From Adiantum capillus-veneris (taxonomy: Eukaryota; Streptophyta; Polypodiopsida; Polypodiales; Pteridaceae): 64,000 nucleotides of DNA. The translations under genes were made by a program, and so were the position numbers. Under the pieces are notes generated by a model, which saw only the letters and a program-made list of their open reading frames with translations, did not search any database and had not been told where the DNA came from. The stretch spans positions 89,996,342 to 90,060,341 of the forward strand of contig CM043953.1 of NCBI GenBank assembly GCA_014529385.2, given 5' to 3'. This document shows positions 1 to 10,083 of the stretch, one piece after another (within the stretch, counting starts at the first letter, position 1; each line of letters starts with the position of its first letter).

Positions 1-355
1 TCATCAACATAACACTTACCCTTTGGAGCCGTTGACCTTTGACAACTTGGAACTCATCAAACTTCATAACAAATATCACTTTGCCATCACACTCTTCTTG
101 TGTCAACCCATAAAATCTTATCATTGACTCTTGGAGATTCAACAAGTCAACATACACATTGTTGAGCTTATTGTAGTCGAAGAATTTGTTATCTTCTAAT
201 GGCATGTAATCCTCCACATAATGAAATCCTCCCAACAAGCTTGCAACATCATTCTTGGCACCCTTTTTTGCAACACTGACATTGTAAGGCATTGGCAAAA
301 CCCGAAACAAACCTTTTGTCTGATGACCGAGTGTGACTTTTCTATGAAGCTTCAT
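1..355 (-). CDS. Partial unrecognised protein-coding stretch, open at left edge
   Basis: On the minus strand a frame starting at an ATG (353-355) stays open to the window edge, over 110 codons, with amino-acid composition typical of a soluble protein (for example VEDYMPLEDNKFFDYNKLNN). Near the edge the minus strand reads AGG-GTAAGT, a good plant 5' splice-site consensus, so the exon may end at about position 14. I recognise no domain. The next relic on the same strand (773-1306) may belong to the same gene, but the sequence between contains stops in all frames that I checked. It could be a host gene fragment or an accessory gene of a transposon. Confidence 0.35.
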   Translation of the reverse strand, partial: MKLHRKVTLGHQTKGLFRVLPMPYNVSVAKKGAKNDVASLLGGFHYVEDYMPLEDNKFFDYNKLNNVYVDLLNLQESMIRFYGLTQEECDGKVIFVMKFDEFQVVKGQRLQRVSVMLM

Positions 356-772
356 AGGCCTCAAAACTTATTCCTATGTTGTCACACACCTCCATCATCT
401 CTTGAGGCAACACAATGCTCTTTAGTTGACTGAAATACTTCTACCGCAAAACATTAGCAATGCCAGCATTGGATGGATCATCCTGAGTAGCTCAATCAAC
501 TCCTTTGGATTCATGATATGCTGCAACAGAGCACGTCCGGCTATTTGAGCATCGGAATTGATTCCCATCATCATTCAAGCCAAGTTTCTGCATATTGAAT
601 TAGCATTACACCAACCTACAAAACATGTAGGAAATTAGAATCTTGCATCCGTATTCTTATCGAGTTTGATGGACACTTTTCTTTCAAGCCCCACAACTTG
701 AGGATAGCAAGAACATCGCTTGTCTCTTGTGCTTACAAATGTGGTATCCCAGTGGAACGTGTGATCATCGAT
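356..772. other. No clear gene
   Basis: Short interrupted minus-strand frames occur, but nothing can be assigned. This may be degenerate coding or intron sequence between the two minus-strand relics. Confidence 0.4.
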
Positions 773-1306
773 TCACCGATGCATATTTTGTGAAGTGTGT
801 TGTAGTTGAACATAATTGTCTAGTCGACGCTCTTGTTCTTTCTTTTATTGCTGTACTTTTTCATTGAGATTCGCTATCTCATCGTTTAGTTGCTTCGTCT
901 TCTTGTTGGCTTCCTCTCTAACTTGTTGTAGATCTTTCGCGGAGTTCTCTTGCAATGATGAATAGGCAACAAAGAGATGTTTACTTGCTTCCCATTCATT
1001 GACAAAAGCTGAATACAATCTCCAACAATAGCCAAACAGTCTATCTCTTCCATCTCCAATAAAACACAAAAGCTCAGTGACGTTATGAAAGGGTAGTTGT
1101 GCATTGATCATTGGATCACCAGGGTAAATGTGGCCATCAACCCATAAGTTGATTGCCTTGCACCCAATGCTTTGTAGCTAATCTTTAGCATTGGGATTTG
1201 ATGTGCCAAGCCGCACAATAGGGTACTCCTGCTCCAAATCAACGTTTAATCGATATTGTTTTGGCCTACTAGTAATGTCTTGTAGTGGAGGGCAATTGAA
1301 TGACAT
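773..1306 (-). pseudogene. Unrecognised protein with C-terminal coiled coil, two in-frame stops
   Basis: A minus-strand frame begins at ATG 1304-1306 and runs about 177 codons, interrupted by a TAG in the first third and a TAA at about 845. The N-terminal part has a compact hydrophobic segment (FHNVTELLCFIGDGRDRLFG). The C-terminal part is strongly charged and heptad-like (QQVREEANKKTKQLNDEIAN, then KKEQERRLDN), which suggests a coiled coil. I do not recognise the family. It lies in the same orientation as the open frame at 1-355. The two stops argue for a decayed copy; an alternative is an intron covering one of them. Confidence 0.35.
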
Positions 1307-2176
1307 GTTTGTTAGCTAATCAAGCAAATTAGAGAGCGAACGTGTAATGGTGACTGCTGCAAGCAGGGAAAGATGGCTATGGAGGGAAAAAGTGGAGAGT
1401 ACTCGAAGATAGTAGAAAAGGATTATGTTGTGGAAAGAAGAAAGAGAGGGAGTGTTTCTCAATCTCCTTTGAATTCAAAATGTTGATCATGAGAGCTTTA
1501 GAGAGAGAAATACTGCTGCACACAAAGGTAATGGAGTTTTCCATTGCTCTCACCTGGACTTGGGGTGGGAGAAGCATGAGAGAGAGAGAGAGAGAGGGAG
1601 GGAGAGAAAGAGAGAGAAAGACATTAAAGGAAGAAAGTGGGAGAGAGAGTAGATCTGCAACCTTGGAGGATTTGCACTTTCTGTCAGATGTAGGCAATAT
1701 AAAATGTCCTCTTGATGATTAGGATGTGGAAGTGACAAGAGAGAAAAGGAGGGGAAAGAGAAAGAGTTGGCTCACATTTCAGAGAGATAATGTAGTGAGA
1801 GAATATGCAATATCTACTTTTTTGGCAAGGGGAGCTGAAAAGTGCTTCTTTTAATGAGAACTAAGTGAGAGAGAGTGCTTTATATGTTAGAAAGAGAGGA
1901 GAGAGATGGGGAAAAGACATTTTAAAATTCAATTACCCATCTCTCTTTTGGGTTAAAATAGCCTAATTTCGACTGCTCTTCGGACATTTATAAAAAGCAA
2001 GGATTCTAACCCGTGTAAGGCTTCTATCTCGTGCAGAGTGCATCTCGTGAGGAAGTGTTCATGCTTGATCATTAACTCTACCAGTTCTTTAAGGTAAAAG
2101 CTGATGATGGAGTGCAAGGAGTCTATGGAAGTCAAGCTTCACCTATTCTTCTGGATGTGGATGCAATGATATATCC
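1307..2176. repeat. GA-rich low-complexity interval
   Basis: Purine-rich sequence with many GAGA runs, densest at about 1567-1625 (GAGAGAGAGAGAG and GGGAGGGAGAGAAAG). Translations through it give repetitive RERE/SLSL peptides and are not credited as genes. Nothing else is visible. Confidence 0.6.
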
Positions 2177-2705
2177 ATGCCACATGCAAGTGTAATAGAA
2201 ATCATTCAAAAAATACCAAGTCAAAGAAATCTATATTCTGCACTAAAGAAAACAAGACAGATAGTTAAATGTGATGAGCTCCCTATGCACAATGATGGAT
2301 ACGTTGCATTTGAAATTCCACCAACATGTCACGACAATGCAGTGTTTGGGATGGAGCAACGCCATGATAGTAATTTATGGACATAATATGTGCCCTGTAG
2401 TAGTGATTGTTTTCCTAATTCCATCTGCTTCAGCAGGTGTTCTGCTCATCTTCCTTGTGTTTATGATGATTGTCCTTTCTACTTGAGAGCAAGGTGTTAT
2501 TCTCCCACTAGACACAATTTTGGAGAGTCGTCTCCGCCACTGTGACTCATTATGCAGACTGGAGGTTGTCCTAGACCTCAAGAGTAAGTGCAGATATCCT
2601 TTCATTCAAAGCGTTCTTTTTCATGGGTAGCTAGGAGGAAAGAAGCAGCCACATGTGTTTAAGATGTTCGTTTACTTGGTGAATAGGATGCAATCAAGAT
2701 GAAAC

Positions 2706-3263
2706 TTGGAGCACATGTGGGTCCACTTTGACCATGTGCATCGTGTACAAGGGTGGCCAACAATGTCAGCTCATCTGTATGACCCATTTGTGTGTGAACT
2801 AATGACAATTGCTACTTGTGAGTTCAATGTTAAGAATAAGCACGCTCATATAGATTTTTGGAAGATGTTAAATAAGGTTGTGCAAGACCAAGGATTTGGA
2901 AAGCCAGAATTCAGAGGGTTTATGGCAGATGAAGCAAATGCAATTTGGCTTGTTGTGTGGACTATTTACTTTGGGGGAGCAAAAAAGATAATGCCTTCCA
3001 AGGAAAGGTCTTGTGGCTTTTATTAGGAGCAGTCCATGATTTGGCACATGGTGAAATGTATTTACCCATCTTCACAAGAAGATCACAAAATTTTATGTCG
3101 AACGTGGCGGAGTGTTGCGTCTGAAAATCAAGTAAACATTTGCAAGGAGGATTTACACCGCTTTTGGAAGGCATGCCATGTTGTTGATGGAGAGATTGTT
3201 TGTTTAGAGACATGGATGGTTTGGTGGGATATTAGAGTTTCACATTGGGGAGGAGATTTGTAA
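2706..3263 (+). pseudogene. MULE-like transposase relic
   Basis: One reading frame is open over 186 codons except for a TAG at 3024-3026, which follows a tyrosine codon where related proteins have an FHW motif. The order of motifs matches the transposase core of plant MULE-type elements as I know it: a WxTMSxHxYD strand near the start, then GFMADEANAIW with a candidate catalytic Asp, then ERSC, an H residue and a Trp-rich tail (WMVWWDIRVSHWG). Sequence just upstream (about 2177-2700) has short open pieces that may be the N-terminal part but is broken by stops. Family assignment is from memory of motif order; the level of decay makes it tentative. Confidence 0.5.
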
Positions 3264-3325
3264 TGCAAGATGAGTCTGGAATTTTTGTGCCAACCACCAA
3301 CTTGTCTGAGACGTAACATGCTAGC

Positions 3326-3901
3326 ATGCGTGCATCTATTAATTACAGGGGGAAAATTAGCTTGTATGAGGCGGTTGGCGTGGAGATGGAAATGGAAGTG
3401 CTTCAAAGCGTTAAATATAATACTTATCTTAAAGGATTGAGGTCTGCTACTAGTCCTGGGGTTAATGATCTTGCAGAGATTCATCAGGCACCCATTGACT
3501 GGATCAACTACAAAATTGCTGGTTGATATGGCATACTCTTCAATGTCTAAGATGGGAATGAAAACCCCTGAAATGAATAGAGCTCCCTTGTGAGAGAAGA
3601 GTGTCAAGAAGAAGAGACCAATATTTATTATTGCAGACAAGGTTCTTGAAGAAGACAATCATAGCCCTAAATATGTGATAGTCAATGAGCCTATGGTAGC
3701 GCCTGGTGTTCAAGCAAAAAATACATCTAGAGTTGGTGAGTATTGGCCAGAGGTGGATGTTCCCAAGACAGTTTGGGCAATGAGAAGAATTGAGCCTAGT
3801 CAAAAGATGACTTGCTTTGGGATGATTGGTGATCACAGTGCTAGATGTGGTCAATTCATTAATGAGGGTAATGCAAATTTTGCTAGATTACGCTCTCTCT
3901 A
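3326..3901 (+). pseudogene. Coding remnant downstream of MULE-like core
   Basis: Two open stretches (3326-3523 and about 3640-3900) in different frames look protein-coding and follow the MULE-like core on the same strand. The second ends with a Cys/His cluster (CFGMIGDHSARC) that resembles a degenerate zinc knuckle, CxxC-x-GH-x4-C with one Cys missing. They may be the C-terminal region of the same transposase or an accessory protein. No firm family match. Confidence 0.3.
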
Positions 3902-3929
3902 GAGCAACATGTGTGTGTGTGTGTGTACT

Positions 3930-4585
3930 ATTGGAAGGTACATCACTAGCACCTCCAACATTCTATGTAACTGGCGGTGAAGAAACGTCCTCAAAATGTA
4001 CTCTACGATACTCAATCTCTTTCACTGGATTTCTATGCATCTAAGACTCGTTTAATATCACCTGCAAGTTGCATATAACCTTCTTAGGTTCTAAGTGCTA
4101 AAGACAATATCCCATCTCTTCATCCACACCATATCCAATGAAGATGCACTTGTGTGATTTGAGGTCCAGCTTTTGTCTAAGCGCTTTTGACACATGTGAG
4201 AATGCCTCACACCCAAATACATGTAATCTGTCATAATTGGGCTCTTTTCTTGTCCACATCTCTCGTAGAACCTTGTACTTGAGTGGTGTACTAGGTGACA
4301 AATTGATCAAGTAAGCAACCATTGTAACACCTTCTCCCCAAAATTCTTGAGGTAAGTTGGTCGTAGACAACATAGAAGTGACCTGTTCTTGAATGGTTCT
4401 ATTCATTCTCTTAGCCACATCATTTTGGGCAGGCATGTAAGGCGTGGACTATCTTCTAATGCTTCTTTTACTACAAAAGTCCTTGAACTCGAAGGATATG
4501 TACTCGCCTTTATTGTCACTGCGCAAAGATTTAAGCTTTCTACCCGATTGGTTCTTGACCAATGCTAAGAACTTTTGAGAGACAC
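3930..4585 (-). pseudogene. Ty1/copia integrase C-terminal part and linker, inverted
   Basis: The minus strand encodes the second half of a copia integrase core: LRSDNKGEYISFEFKDFC (containing the second catalytic Asp), then PAQNDVAKRMNRTIQEQV, where the usual catalytic Glu of the VAExxNRT motif reads Lys, followed by the FWGEGVTMVAYLIN and VFGCEAF segments typical of the family. Reading further left, the linker between integrase and reverse transcriptase (EIEYRRVHFEDVSSPPV) is present with stops. In a normal copia element this stretch lies upstream of RT on the same strand; here it is on the opposite strand and abuts the RT at about 4586-4593. One stop lies between the two motif blocks. Non-functional. 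Confidence 0.85.
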
Positions 4586-4593
4586 TAAACCTT

Positions 4594-5847
4594 GTGCTTG
4601 GTCTAGTAGGCATTGAGGACTTGAAATTGGTCCAAATGGATGTGAAGACAGCATTTCTTCATGGGGATCTTGAAGAGGATGCCTACATGAAACAACTAGT
4701 GGGTTTTGCGATAAAGCTTGAGAAGCCAACACGGGTAGAACTGGTGTGTAGACTCAAGAAAGATTTGTATGGATTAAAGCAAGGCTCACGGCAATGGTAC
4801 ATCAATTTCGATAAGTACATTCAATCCCAGGGTTACATACGGAGCCAAGAGGATCACTGCTTGTACACAAAGAGGTTGAACAATGGTTCCCTCATCATTC
4901 TGATTTGGTACGTGGATGATATGCTCATAGCCGAGAAGTCAAAAGATGAGGTTTCACTTTTCAAAGATGCCTTAAGCAAGCATTTTGCTATGAAATATTT
5001 GGGTGATGCACATCATTTTCTTGGTATGTGTATCAAGAAAGATCACAAATGTGGTATACTTGAACTTTTGCAGGAAGTATATTCACAAGGTCTTGCAACA
5101 TATGCAAGGGGGAAAAGCACTGAGTACCCCAATGGCAGCATACAAAAAACTTAGCAAGCATGATTATCCCAAGTCAGATGCTAAAAAGGCCGAGATGGCA
5201 AAGGTGTCGTATTCTTCAGCAATTGGCAATCTCATGTTCACCATGGTTAGCACACGTCCAGACATTGCATATGCAGTGGGAGTGGTCAGCAAGTTCATGG
5301 CTAATCCAGGCAGAAAGCATTGGGAAGAAATGAAGCACATCTTGAGATACATCAACGGTTCAGCCAACAAGTCCTTACGCTTTGAAAATAGTGATGCATC
5401 CATAGTTGAATACACTGATTCAAATTATGTGAGTTGTGTGGACACTAGGCAATCCACATCTGGCTACATTTTCTTGTTCGTTGGAGCGGCAGTTTCTTGG
5501 AGATAATGTATCCAAAATTGCACTTTGTCTTCCACCACCGAGGCAAAGTATGTTGCAATTTCCAGTTCCAATAAGAAAATTGTGTGGTTATCTCGTCTAG
5601 AGGGATATTTTGGTAACACCAGACTCTAATGCTACATTGTGACAATCAGAGTGCGATTGCGTTAGCAAAGAACCCTATGTTTCACTCCAAGTCAAAACAC
5701 ATGTACCATGTAGTACGAGATATTTTGGCTATCAAACGTATTGAGCTAGTCAAAGTTCACACGAATAAAACCCCAGTGAATGCTCTAACAAAGAGCTTAG
5801 CCTTAGAGCGGTTCACACATTGCATACAGAGGATGGGCATAGGGTGA
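4594..5847 (+). pseudogene. Ty1/copia reverse transcriptase and RNase H relic
   Basis: The plus strand enters RT (RVT_2 type) in mid-domain at LVQMDVKTAFLHGDL, the strand carrying the first catalytic Asp, continues through LYGLKQGSRQWY, and has the intact YVDD active site at 4909-4920. A frameshift at about 5080 moves the frame. The RNase H part follows with STRPDIAYAVG, YTDSNY, DTRQSTSGY and, after another frame change, CDNQSAIALAKNP and ALTK near the end (5629-5844). The RT N-terminus, integrase and gag are missing in this orientation; the missing integrase lies inverted next door. Multiple frame breaks make it a pseudogene. It lies 5' of a polypurine tract and LTR start, which fits normal copia order. 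Confidence 0.9.
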
Positions 5848-5928
5848 TGCTACAATCATGCTTCATGTTTGTACAATTGTACATACTAGCCCCTACATTC
5901 TTTAGCCACTTGGGCCACGTTGGTCTTC

Positions 5929-6090
5929 AAGTGGGAGATTGTTTGGTTTTTGGCTATAATGGAAATAAGGAGAGAGAGTTTCACTCTTTAGAGATCCAAC
6001 AAAACAAGACTGTGTTCTCTCCATCCCATTCTATGTCACTGCACTTGGCATGGAGTGACCGCATCCACATGTGCGTTAACAATTGCATAC
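5929..6090 (+). mobile_element. Copia polypurine tract and start of 3' LTR
   Basis: The tract AAGTGGGAGAT followed by TGTTTGG (LTR start at 5940) is the usual 3' junction of plant copia elements and sits about 90 bases after the RNase H end. The LTR cannot be followed past about 6090, where CACTA coding sequence begins, so its 3' end was probably removed or displaced by that element. Confidence 0.65.
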
Positions 6091-8960
6091 TATAACGCAA
6101 TGAACAAGCACATGATACCTCATGTCCCATGTGTGGGGAAACATGCTACAAGATCAGAGTGATCAAGATGCACCTACCTTGCAAGGTATTGAGACACTTT
6201 CCACTTATCCCTCGGATTCAACACATGTTTAAAACTAGGTCTGCAATGGAGCTTCTCATATGGCACACCAACACCGCTCAAATGATGGTATGATGCATGT
6301 CCCTACCCATTCACCGACATGGAGGCACATCAAGACTCATTGTCTAGAGTTTGAGCTAGAACCTTGTTACTTGAGGCCTGGGGTTGGCAAGTAACGATGT
6401 CAATCCCTTTGGCACCAAGTCTACATCATGAAGCACTTGTTCCGGTGATCATCAACTACAATATTCCACCATGGGAGACTACCAAGAAGGGAAATATGCT
6501 TCTCTCTTTGCTTGTGTCAAGGAAGTACAAAGTGGCAAATATGGATGTCTACCTCAAACCCCTCATCAAGGCGTTGGAGGAGTTGTGGAAGGGCATCCCT
6601 ATTGTGGATGTTTCACTTCCAAAGGAGAGGAGAAAGGCCACTATGAGGGGCATGCTTATGTGGACCATGCACAATTATCCTGGTCTTGGAGAGATTTTCG
6701 ATATGTTATGTACAATTTTCTCTCTTTTTACCATTTGAAGTTTGAATCTCCCTCTTTAACGATGTGATATGAGTGTAGGGTTGTCCACATCGGGCCACAA
6801 TGCATGTTCTACATGTGGGACCATCATTGGTAACGGAGAGTCCAAATGACTTACACAAGGCAATCTGTCCAAATAAACATCATTTTTTGCCCCAAAGTCA
6901 TAGCATATACAAGGCTCCATCAAATGGGAAGACACCTCTAAAGCTTACAATGGCATATTGGGCAACCATTGGGGAAGAGCACTACAATAGTGACCACCTC
7001 CATCTACTCACCAAAAGGTATGTCAAGGTACTCCATATTTTTAAGGCTTCCATAATGGAAGGACTTAGAAATGAAACATCTCTTGGATCATATGTACATA
7101 TTCAAGAATGTTTCTCACACCCTATGGGATCACATTTTAGGCAAAAAGGACTCTTTAGGCGCTAGAGAGGATTTGAGGACCTTAAAACGTCTCCCCACCT
7201 CTGCCTCTCCGTGTCGAGCCCCAAATGGGAATATTGTGCTTCCTAAAGCCCCATGGATTCTAAACCAGTTGAGCTAGATCAAGTGAAGGGCTACATTGCA
7301 TCTATTTGCACACCCATGGGGTACATGAGGTCATTAAACGGAGCTTTCACAAAAGCAAAGAAAGGTGAAAGTGCTCAATTATATAGGTTGAAGACCCATG
7401 ATTGGCACAAGATGTTACACGTAATTCTAACTTTCTTCTCTATCTTCTCCCTTGTTTAATATAGATATTGAATGGCATGCAAGACTAAAATCATATGTTA
7501 TTTTAATCTTTTGATAATGTAGTTCGTTTTGTTGGTGAGTATGTGCATGTGCCGGGACAAGAAAGTGAGGGAGACTATTTTCAAACTCAGGGAGTTAGTA
7601 AGGTACCTCATATTTCTATTCAACTAACTTTTCAATATACACTATTTTTTCTAGTGTGTTATCTTAGTGTACTTTTGTGTGTTATCTTGTAGGTTTGTGA
7701 GCTCTAAAGATATTGAAATAGATGCTCTCCTTGTTGCTCAGTTGCTTGCTGTGGAACCTGTGTGTGCCATTGACGAAGCATTTCCTTGATCCATTCTTCT
7801 TATTCAAATCCACCTCTTGGTTCATGTGGTTGAGGAGATTGCTATATGTGGAGTAGCGTATGCACGATGGATGTTCTTTCTAGAGAGTTTTTTTAAAGAA
7901 TCTCAAATATTTTGTGCGACTACGGGCCAAGCCCGAGGCATGCATGGCCAAAGGATGGATTGTGCAAGAGACATTTTTTTACATTTCAGAGCATTTGGCA
8001 CAAGTTGATCCCTCAATGACTTGCATGTGGTCAGATGAGGAGGATGCGAGGATGACTTCACACCTACCAAGTGGAAAGGGGAAATTATCTAGCATGGACA
8101 TGGATCTACGTCTAGTTGTCAACAACTTTTGCATCCTCAATGCAAAGGTTATGACCAAGTGGGTGGATTTGTGGACAATAGCAAAGGCAAGGCGTTTGCA
8201 AGAGAGGGAATCACGGAAGCAAGCTCATGGAGCCAAGAGGGCACCCCCAATTTCTCAACACCTTGCATGTTTCCCAAATCTCATAACTACCAAGTGGATC
8301 CATGAGAGAATGACCAAAGCAAAGGCATGCAGAGAGGACATCACCGACAAAGAGTGGGAGTATGCACAAGGTTGTGTGCCAAAGGTCTATATAGTACTCA
8401 TATATATAAAATATAGTACTCAGTTTCCTTGATTTTAACTTTGTAATTGAGTGCATAATTATTTATTTTGTAGTGTCTTTCCTTTAATTGTATGTGGTCA
8501 AAGGGGCGACACTTTGGCACACGCCACATTGATGAACATCAAACCACCATGGATTGTGGTGTCATGGGCAACAAATGGTCATGAAGCCAGGTTTTGTGGG
8601 ACTATTGAACGGATACTAAAGGTCAATTTAGAACCTTTCATACCTTCATCTTCAAGTGCAAGTGGTTTGCAAATGTGTGTAGACAACATGAGAATGGGCT
8701 CTACATGGTGGAATCTAGTGTGTATCACACGTGGAGGTATGACAACTTAGTTTTGCCACGCAATTGTGAGCAGGTGAGTGTAAACCTTATTTACTACTAT
8801 TTGCTTGTAGCATAATACCAATGTCCCTCATTAATCTTTTGTTCTTTTATAGGTCATCTATATCCCATCAATCTATCAACCAAAACTTTGGTTCATAGTC
8901 CCGTAACACTTTGGGGAAGACCATTTTTGCTACAAATGGATGCGAACTGGCCCTGTAAAT
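6091..8960 (+). pseudogene. CACTA (En/Spm) transposase TNP2 pseudogene with DUF4216-like tail
   Basis: Pieces of a TNP2-type transposase occur in the correct order on the plus strand in changing frames. They are an N-terminal Cys pair (CPMCGE) and HFPLIPRIQHMF (about 6120-6230), GLASNDVNPFGT (about 6380), YNIPPW and DVYLKPLIKALEELW (about 6456-6600), a FLPQSH segment (about 6880), an MYIFKNV segment (about 7090), LKTHDWHKML (about 7390), then LRAKPEACMAKGWIVQE (7917-7967). The last open part (about 8475-8960) reads like the DUF4216 region that commonly follows TNP2 in plant CACTA elements (FCGTIERI, YMVESSVYHTWRYDNLVLPR). The gap at about 7440-7690 has no coding signal and ends in T-rich AG sites, so it is probably an intron. 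Frame changes and stops make the gene inactive. I could not find the CACTA terminal inverted repeats with confidence. Confidence 0.85.
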
Positions 8961-9835
8961 TACCCCAAATAGCACATTGTTAACCATAAACAAATGAATC
9001 TACATACCTGATGACTCACACAAATCCATAGTCGAGCCAAATGCAAACAGAGAGAGACAGAGAGCGAGATAGAGTGAGAGAGCATGTGCAACACACCTCC
9101 TAAAGCGGAGTGCTACACTAGCACGGTGAGAGAGGAGAGAAGAGAAGAGTAGACATAGGCATTGGGTGCAATCTCTCCCCGTGCAAGAGGGAGCATTTTC
9201 CTCTCTTGCGCGTATTTACTTATAGATTTTTTGAATGCTCAAAATGAGTACAAACTGGTCGGTCGATCATAAATGGCCAAAGCTCATAAAGAGCACTTAA
9301 GTCATAAAATGTACATAAATTGTATATCCTTTTTCATAGTCCAATGACTCTTGATGCTTTTGCCACCTGTCAGCTATAATAAATAGGTAATTATCAATTC
9401 CATTACATACCTCTCCATTAGATAGCAACTGTCCTCAGTTGTGCGAAGATAAGAATCTGCAAACCATACTTGCCAAAAATAGTAATTAGTATTGTGTCAA
9501 AAATATCACATAGTAAAAATAATAATTTATGAAACTAAATAGCATTGCTTATGCATGCCGTCATCCACAAACTAACTATTCTAGTGTCCCATACCACTAG
9601 AATAAGCAGTATATATCATACCTTGATGAATCAGAATATTATTGGTCACACTCATCATTCAAGAAATAAATTCTCATCAATCTCAAGTTCAATATAATAA
9701 TACTGTCACGACAAAAAATCATCATATACCATATTCAATTCCAAATCCCAATATCTTTCTTTTGTACGCGGGTAACAAAAGCATGCTAGGGACAGCAGTG
9801 GCTAGCCGCCACTGCAGTATGATTTTGTGATCGGT
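8961..9835. other. No gene seen; AT-rich, with a GA-rich patch
   Basis: Non-coding by eye. A GAGA-rich stretch at about 9048-9090 and a short AG-rich stretch at 9128-9150 are the only structure. Its place between TNP2 and the repeat cluster suggests it is the 3' part of the CACTA element. Confidence 0.4.
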
Positions 9836-10083
9836 GTTGACTAAATCAACGAATCTACACCCGACGTGCTGCCTAAATTGGTGAATTGGCACTTGTGCTA
9901 CCTAAATCGGTGGATCTGCACTTAATATTGTTGGAAATACTAAATGTCTTATTTTATCATTGACAGATTTGCACTTGTGTTGCCTAAATTGGCGGATCTC
10001 CATGTACAATTGGTGCTACCTAAATCGGCGAATCTACACTAGGATGAGCATTTACACACTGCCTAAACCGGAAAATTTGTGTG
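9836..10083. repeat. Cluster of six degenerate 25-bp repeats, CACTA subterminal type
   Basis: The motif GCTACCTAAATCGGCGAATC, usually followed by TACAC or GCACTT, recurs in the same orientation at about 9836, 9866, 9895, 9977, 10012 and 10058, with variable spacing (29-82 bases). CACTA elements carry clusters of short repeats near their ends where the TNPA-type protein binds. Location about 0.9 kb after the TNP2 gene supports that reading. A half copy (GATTTGCACTTG) lies at about 9965. The spacing is too irregular for a simple tandem satellite. Confidence 0.55.

Noticed and set aside
9836-10083. Possible CRISPR array
   Set aside because: Repeats are degenerate, spacing is irregular and the setting is a plant genome; subterminal transposon repeats fit better.
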